Source: Nocardia vermiculata NBRC 100427 (GTDB taxonomy: Bacteria > Actinomycetota > Actinomycetes > Mycobacteriales > Mycobacteriaceae). From it: a stretch of DNA of 64,000 bases. A model generated the notes under the pieces. That model ran no database searches and was not told where the DNA came from. It saw only the letters and a program-made list of their open reading frames with translations. Position numbers and translations under genes: made by a program. Positions 59,197 to 64,000 of the stretch are shown here, one piece after another (position 1 is the first letter of the stretch; each line of letters begins with the position of its first letter). Location of the stretch: NCBI RefSeq assembly GCF_001613265.1, contig NZ_BDCA01000028.1, positions 1 to 64,000 on the forward strand, written 5' to 3'.

Positions 59197-62100
59197 TTAC
59201 TTCTTGCGGCCCGGTGCCTTGGCTCCGGACTTGAAGCCCAGCCCGCCGGGCTTGGCGCTCGGGGGTTGCACTGCGCCGTTACCTTCGGTCGCCGGTGCCT
59301 CGGCTGCGGATGCCTCGGTGGACTCCGCGGCTCCGTTCGCCGCACCGTTCCCGGTCTCCTCCGGGGTCTCGGGCGCCGGGGTCTCGGGCGTTGGGGCCGA
59401 TTCCGCCTCCGGCGCGGGCGCGGCCGGCTTGGCAGCGCCCGGAGCCTTCGGGCCGGGACGCTTGAAGCCCGACTTCATCGCCAGACCCTTCGGCGCCACG
59501 GTCGGCTTGGTCTCGGTCGGGCCCGCAGCCGGAGCCGATTCCGCCGCACCGCTTTCCGCGGCCGGAGCCTCGGTCTCCGGTGCTGCGGCAGCGGTCTCGG
59601 CCGGAGCGGCTGCTTCCGGCTTCGCGCCCGGTGCCTTCGCCTTGCCCTTCATGGCCAGGCCCTTGCCGCCGGGTGCCTTACCGCCACCCTTCATCGCGAG
59701 ACCGCCGGGCTTGGCGGTCGGCGCGGCCGGGGTGCCGGCCGAGTCGGCAGCTGTGGTCTCGGCCGATTCGGTCGCGGCGGCATCCTCGGCAGGCTTCGGC
59801 GTCGCCTTGGCGCCCGGTGCCTTCGCCGCACCCTTCATGGCCAGGCCCTTGCCGCCGGGTGCCTTACCGCCACCCTTCATCGCCAGGCCGCCGGCCTTGG
59901 CCGTGGGTGCTTCGGGAGCCGACTCCGTCTCCTCGGCGTCCGCGGGTGCCGCATCCGCCTTGGCGCCGGGCGCCTTCGCGCCGCCCTTCATCGCCAGACC
60001 GCCGCCGCCGGGTGCCTTACCGCCACCCTTCATGGCCAGACCGCCACCGCCGGGTGCTTTACCGCCGCCGGGCGCCTTGCCGCCGCCCTTCATGGCCAGC
60101 CCCTTACCGGCAGGTGCGGCCTTCGCGGGCTCCTCGGCGGCCGGTGCGGCCGCTTCGGTGGCGGTGGACGCTTCCGGGGCTTCCGGGGTCGCCGCGACCG
60201 GCTCCGGAGCCTGCTTGGGCGCCTGGACGACCTTCAGGTTCTCCGACAGCGTGGCCGGCTCGACCCGCTCGATCGAGTTCAGCATCAGCTGCGCCACATC
60301 GACGACCTCGACACCCTGGCCGACCTCACCGGAGTCCTTGCGTGCGGTCACACCGTCGGTGAGCATGACGCGGCAGAACGGGCAACCGGTCGCGATCATG
60401 GACGGTTCGTTACCGCCGCCGAGTGTCGCCAGCGCCTCATCGGTCCGGTCCAGGTTGACTCGCTTGCCGAGTTGCTCCTCCATCCACATGCGGGCACCAC
60501 CGGCACCACAGCACATGGACCGCTCACCGTGGCGCGGCATCTCGGTGACCTTCGCACCGGAGGCTGCCATCAGCTCACGCGGCGCGTTGTAGACCTTGTT
60601 GTGCCGCCCCAGGAAGCAGGGGTCGTGGTAGGTGACGTTCTCCGTCACCGGCTTCACCCGGACCAGCTGTTTGCCGCGCACCAGGCGATTCAGCAGCTGA
60701 GTGTGGTGGACCACCTCGTAGTTGCCACCCACCTGGGGGTATTCGTTGTTGAGCGCATTGAAGCAGTGCGCACAGGTGACGACGATCTTCTTCTTCGACT
60801 GCTCGACACCCTCGAATACCGAATTCAGGGTTTCGATGTTCTGCATCGCCAACTGCTGGAACAGGAATTCGTTGCCTGCGCGGCGAGCCGAATCACCGGT
60901 GCAGGTTTCCTCCGCACCCAGCACCATGAACTTCACGCCCGCGGTGGCCAGCAACTCCGCGACCGCCTTGGTGGTCTTCTTCGCGCGATCCTCGTAGGCA
61001 CCGGCGCAGCCGACCCAGAACAGGTATTCGTAGCCTTCGAAAGTTTCCGCATCCTGACCGAATACCGGAATATCGAAGTCCAGCTCGGACATCCAGTTCA
61101 GGCGATCCTTGGCATTCTGACCCCAGGGATTGCCCTTGTTCTCCAGATTCTTGAACAGACCGGCCAGCTCGGACGGGAACTCCGATTCGATCAGCACCTG
61201 ATAACGGCGCATATCGATGATGTGGTCGACGTGCTCGATATCCACCGGGCACTGCTCGACACACGCACCACAGCTGGTGCACGACCACAGCACCTCGGGG
61301 TCGATCACACCACCCAGGCTGTCGCCGTCGCCGGGGCCGCCGACCAGCGGGCGCTCGGCCTCGGCGCGGGCCGCCTCGGAGATCTTCGCGAGCGCGCCCT
61401 CGTCGGGCTTACCCTCGGCATCGACCAGGCCGTACTCGTCGCCACCCATATCCTTGCGGCCACCGGCCAGCAGATACGGCGCCTTGGCCGCACCGTGGTC
61501 GCGCAGCGACATGATCAGCAGCTTCGGCGACAGCGGCTTACCGGTGTTCCAGGCCGGGCACTGGCTCTGGCAGCGACCACATTCGGTGCAGGTGGTGAAG
61601 TCCAGCCAGCCCTTCCAGGAGAAGTCCTCGATCCGGCCGGCACCCAGGGTGTCGGTGTCGGGATCGACGTTCTCCATATCCAGGGCGCGCCCCTTGGACA
61701 TCATCGGCTTGGCCGCACCCAGGGCGACACCACCGTCGTCCTCACGCTTGAAGTAGATGTTGAAGAATGCGGAGAGCCGGTGCCAGGCCACACCCCAGGT
61801 GATGTTGCGGCCGACGAAGTACAAGAAGGCCATACCGGAAACGAGCTTCACGAACGCGAAGATCGAGACCATGGTCACGTTGGCGGGCAGCAGCGTGGAG
61901 ATCGGTCCGGTGAGGAAGTCGGTCCAGTGGTATTCGCCTTCGAGCGCCAGCACACCGGCCTTGACCATGATCATGCCGATGCCCTCCATGATCACGATGG
62001 CCTCGATGACGTAGGCCGGCGCGAACTTGGAGCCGCTGAACCGGGAGAGCCGCTGCGGAACGCGCGGGTGGTTGAGCTGGCGAATGATGATCAGGGCGAC

Positions 62101-62478
62101 GATGCCGACCACGGTCGCGATACCGAGGATCTCGTCGCCGAGGTGGAACCACCAGGTATTACCGATGATCGGCCAGGCGAAGGTCGGTTTGAATGTCTGA
62201 CCGTAAGCCTCGAACCAGAACTGCATGCCTGCGAGGAAGCCGATCATCACCAGCCAGTGCGCCCAGCCGACGGTCCGGAACTTGTTCATGCGGGTATGAG
62301 CGATGAACTCGATCAGCATCTGTTTGAAGCGCGGGAAGAACGGCCGCCAGCGATCCGGTGCGGACTGGCCGACCCGGATCGCGCTTATGATCTTCCACGC
62401 GCCGCTGATGAACGCGACCCAGGCGACTACGCTGAGCAGCGCTCCAATCGTGCCCAGTGTCACTGTCAGGGCATTCAT
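59197..62478 (-). CDS. Membrane Fe-S reductase (HdrD-like, Rv0338c-type) with repetitive C-terminal tail
   Basis: 1093 aa from the ATG at 62478. Five or six membrane helices in residues 1-250 are of the NarI/DHSU type. Then two [4Fe-4S] motifs, CTECGRCQSQCP and CTSCGACVEQCP, and HdrD-like CCG domains (FWVGCAGAYEDRAKK, VTCAHCFNALNNEYP, YHDPCFLGRHNKVYN, MCCGAGGARMW). It would carry electrons at the membrane; in M. tuberculosis the homologue is essential. The last ~300 residues (59197-60111) are unlike the core: nine copies of an approximate GLAMKGGGKAPGG motif set in Ala/Pro/Glu-rich spacers. Confidence 0.9.
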   Translation of the reverse strand: MNALTVTLGTIGALLSVVAWVAFISGAWKIISAIRVGQSAPDRWRPFFPRFKQMLIEFIAHTRMNKFRTVGWAHWLVMIGFLAGMQFWFEAYGQTFKPTFAWPIIGNTWWFHLGDEILGIATVVGIVALIIIRQLNHPRVPQRLSRFSGSKFAPAYVIEAIVIMEGIGMIMVKAGVLALEGEYHWTDFLTGPISTLLPANVTMVSIFAFVKLVSGMAFLYFVGRNITWGVAWHRLSAFFNIYFKREDDGGVALGAAKPMMSKGRALDMENVDPDTDTLGAGRIEDFSWKGWLDFTTCTECGRCQSQCPAWNTGKPLSPKLLIMSLRDHGAAKAPYLLAGGRKDMGGDEYGLVDAEGKPDEGALAKISEAARAEAERPLVGGPGDGDSLGGVIDPEVLWSCTSCGACVEQCPVDIEHVDHIIDMRRYQVLIESEFPSELAGLFKNLENKGNPWGQNAKDRLNWMSELDFDIPVFGQDAETFEGYEYLFWVGCAGAYEDRAKKTTKAVAELLATAGVKFMVLGAEETCTGDSARRAGNEFLFQQLAMQNIETLNSVFEGVEQSKKKIVVTCAHCFNALNNEYPQVGGNYEVVHHTQLLNRLVRGKQLVRVKPVTENVTYHDPCFLGRHNKVYNAPRELMAASGAKVTEMPRHGERSMCCGAGGARMWMEEQLGKRVNLDRTDEALATLGGGNEPSMIATGCPFCRVMLTDGVTARKDSGEVGQGVEVVDVAQLMLNSIERVEPATLSENLKVVQAPKQAPEPVAATPEAPEASTATEAAAPAAEEPAKAAPAGKGLAMKGGGKAPGGGKAPGGGGLAMKGGGKAPGGGGLAMKGGAKAPGAKADAAPADAEETESAPEAPTAKAGGLAMKGGGKAPGGKGLAMKGAAKAPGAKATPKPAEDAAATESAETTAADSAGTPAAPTAKPGGLAMKGGGKAPGGKGLAMKGKAKAPGAKPEAAAPAETAAAAPETEAPAAESGAAESAPAAGPTETKPTVAPKGLAMKSGFKRPGPKAPGAAKPAAPAPEAESAPTPETPAPETPEETGNGAANGAAESTEASAAEAPATEGNGAVQPPSAKPGGLGFKSGAKAPGRKK

Positions 62479-62559
62479 GTCGCGACCTTCCTTCGGTTCC
62501 ACGAGCATTTCGGTGACGGTCCTGATGTCACCGTTGGTTGCTCGTATCGTAACGGGCAG

Positions 62560-62581
62560 TAAGTTACCCGCCGGTAACTTA
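62560..62581. promoter_or_regulatory. Perfect palindrome upstream of the Fe-S reductase
   Basis: TAAGTTACC-cgcc-GGTAACTTA is a perfect 9-bp inverted repeat 82 bp upstream of the ATG at 62478. Its core GTTAC-n6-GTAAC matches the palindrome at the dcd stop (30869-30884), and both fit a GlnR-like layout. Confidence 0.65.
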
Positions 62582-62980
62582 TCTGTCCACCGTATGATCG
62601 CGACCGGTGCTTTCCTGCTCGAGGGGCGTCGATCGCGGCTACAGTGTGACCGGACTCACGCATTGTGCTGCATCTTTGGTGTGGGCGGAGTCGCTTGACA
62701 CGGTAAATCCCGGCAAATCCGGAGCTGAACCCAGGACAGGCTTACTCGAACGCGGGATGACTCGGCAGGAAACTTCTCGCGAATTGTTAGGACACATAAC
62801 AATTCTCGCTTTCTGTCGGGGAATTCGACTAAGCTCACGGCGTCCTGCTTGCTGTGTGCACCTTCACACTGCTCGGGGAGGTCTGTCGGGTTTGAAATCG
62901 GGATACATGGCCTGATGGATGCGTGGGCTCTCGCGGAGAAGTTGCGTGCGGCAAAACCTGATGACGGATTGGAAAACCGA

Positions 62981-63802
62981 ATGAAGCTCCGCAGAGGTAC
63001 TGCGGTCGCCGCTATGGTCATCGGCGCGATGACCGCGGCACTGGGTACCGCTCATGCCGACCCTGCTCCGGCTCCGGCCCCCGAAGCCGAGGCTGCACAG
63101 CCGGGTATCGACTACTCGGCCAAGCTGGTCGACAAGACGGTGGTCACCAAGCTCAAGAACGGGACGTTCGAGCTTGTCGAGAAGCTCGGCGCCACGCCGG
63201 ATGTGAAGCAACAGGTCATCGACGTCAAAGACCAGGCCGGCAATGTCGCCCTGGAGATGCCGATCGACTTCAGCATCGCGGGTGTGCAGATCCCGATCAA
63301 ACCGGTGCTGGAGGAGGCCGGCACCGTTCTGAAGCTGACCCCCGAGGTCCCGAAGGATGTCGATCTGACCAAGCCGGTCGCCGCGGCGCCCGTAGCGGCG
63401 GTCGAGGACACCAAGGCCGACCAGAAGACGCCGATCGAGGCCGGTAAGCCGGTCCTGCTCAAGGATGTCGCCTCGCCGATCGAAGATCAGCGTGCGATGA
63501 GCGACTTCGCCACCAAGTTCGGCCTGGCGACCGCGATCGGCGGATTCGTCGGCACCGCGATCGGCGCGGCCATCGGCTGCGCGGTCACCATCGTGGCGGG
63601 TTGCATCCCCGGCCTGGTCACCGGCGCCGGCGTCGGCGGCATCGTCGGCACCGTCGCGGCGGGCGGTCCGGCCCTGGTGGCGGCGGGCGTCGAGCTCGTC
63701 AACACCATGCAGGCGGCCGATGGCACCACCCAGTGGTCGGATGCGGCCATGGCGGCGGCCAGCGGCCAGGCGCAGCAGCCGGCTGCGGACCAGCCGAAGT
63801 AA
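62981..63802 (+). CDS. Secreted glycine-zipper protein (paralogue B)
   Basis: 273 aa from the ATG at 62981. Signal peptide KLRRGTAVAAMVIGAMTAALGTAHADP; then an Ala/Pro/Glu linker and IDYSAKLVDKTVVTKLKNGTFELVEKLG, almost the same wording as paralogue A. The C-terminal zipper is FGLATAIGGFVGTAIGAAIGCAVTIVAGCIPGLVTGAGVGGIVG. It is larger than A through insertions near VEDTKADQKTP. Both flank the Fe-S reductase in the same direction. Function unknown; a membrane-packing or pore role is possible. Confidence 0.78.
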   Translation: MKLRRGTAVAAMVIGAMTAALGTAHADPAPAPAPEAEAAQPGIDYSAKLVDKTVVTKLKNGTFELVEKLGATPDVKQQVIDVKDQAGNVALEMPIDFSIAGVQIPIKPVLEEAGTVLKLTPEVPKDVDLTKPVAAAPVAAVEDTKADQKTPIEAGKPVLLKDVASPIEDQRAMSDFATKFGLATAIGGFVGTAIGAAIGCAVTIVAGCIPGLVTGAGVGGIVGTVAAGGPALVAAGVELVNTMQAADGTTQWSDAAMAAASGQAQQPAADQPK

Positions 63803-63818
63803 ATACGCGACGCATAAC

Positions 63819-63853
63819 CGAACGGCCCGCCTTCCTCGGAGGCGGGCCGTTCG
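63819..63853. terminator. Hairpin after paralogue B
   Basis: CGAACGGCCCGCC (63819-63831) pairs with GGCGGGCCGTTCG (63841-63853) around a 9-nt loop, followed by TCTGTTCT. It lies between convergent genes and is a good terminator. Confidence 0.85.
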
Positions 63854-63864
63854 TCTGTTCTCGA

Positions 63865-64000
63865 TCAGTCGCCGAGGGTACCTGTGAAACGCACCTCACC
63901 GAGTGGTTCGCCGAACTCCGCGAAGGAACGCTCGGCAATCATGTAGCCACCATCCTCGCCGATCAACAGAACTGTGCTGCACCGCGTTCCGTGCCAATCG
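63865..64000 (-). CDS. NRDE-family (TANGO2-like) protein, C-terminus only
   Basis: The minus-strand frame from the window edge reads DWHGTRCSTVLLIGEDGGYMIAERSFAEFGEPLGEVRFTGTLGD and stops at 63865. The segment WHGTRCSTVLLI is typical of the C-terminal part of NRDE/TANGO2-like proteins. The rest of the gene lies outside the window. Its function in bacteria is unknown. Confidence 0.6.
   Translation of the reverse strand, partial: DWHGTRCSTVLLIGEDGGYMIAERSFAEFGEPLGEVRFTGTLGD

Noticed and set aside
59266-62562. A 1098-aa frame on the plus strand
   Set aside because: It lies opposite the Fe-S reductase, has the Gly/Arg/Leu-rich look of high-GC antisense frames and no domain; the minus strand has clear motifs.

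Overview
The window is high-GC actinomycete DNA that most resembles Nocardia or a close mycolic-acid relative. Pointers are DUF397 genes beside an XRE/DUF5753 regulator, a GAP-family lipid-addressing protein, a SigK/RskA/MPT83-like module, hsa/ksh/kstD steroid genes, and the AspC(AlaA) aminotransferase and Fe-S reductase known in mycobacteria. I saw no rRNA, tRNA, CRISPR array or intact insertion sequence. Genus is an inference from gene content.

1-5.6 kb is an accessory patch: a membrane-anchored protein, a Cys-cluster/TM protein, a paired zinc-finger protein, and an 1109-aa STAND (NLR-like) protein with a PD-(D/E)xK nuclease-like N-terminus, an NB-ARC-type NTPase and a helical C-terminus. 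It has the architecture of single-gene anti-phage systems and abuts a 5'-truncated alcohol dehydrogenase, which suggests an insertion or deletion junction.

6.3-18.9 kb is a steroid-nucleus catabolism cluster: hsaB, then a convergent hsaA-kshA-orf-hsaC operon, two divergent SDRs, a KstR-like TetR and an IclR regulator, an HSL-type esterase, a KstD-like dehydrogenase and a Baeyer-Villiger monooxygenase. 18.9-26 kb holds CutA with an overlapping XRE regulator, an F420-type LLM oxidoreductase with an enoyl-CoA hydratase, a methyltransferase/DoxX/quinone-oxidoreductase operon and a succinate-semialdehyde-type dehydrogenase.

26-30 kb is a stress-sigma module on the minus strand: membrane molybdopterin oxidoreductase, anti-sigma RskA, SigK and a fasciclin lipoprotein, with two matching SigK-like promoters. 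30-35 kb carries dcd, a degenerate M48-like membrane protein, a YdcF protein, an Hsp70-like membrane protein, an orphan HigA next to a HigB remnant, and a GAP-family protein.

35-42 kb is regulator-rich: an HTH-less TPR protein, a frameshifted and an intact DUF397 gene with an XRE/DUF5753 gene, a divergent three-gene coupled cassette with CCGTTTCGG repeats, a YibE/F-like exporter, a DUF420-like protein and a TetR with a perfect 9-bp palindrome.

43-64 kb starts and ends with conserved genes (AlaA/AspC aminotransferase; Fe-S reductase) split by an XRE-TPR regulator with a divergent partner and GGGCAGTGA repeats, a three-module NRPS (A-T-C-A-T-C-A-T-TE) and an hmgA-fahA homogentisate operon. Two paralogous secreted glycine-zipper proteins flank the Fe-S reductase, which has a repetitive Lys/Gly/Ala/Pro-rich tail. 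The last bases are the C-terminus of an NRDE-type protein.
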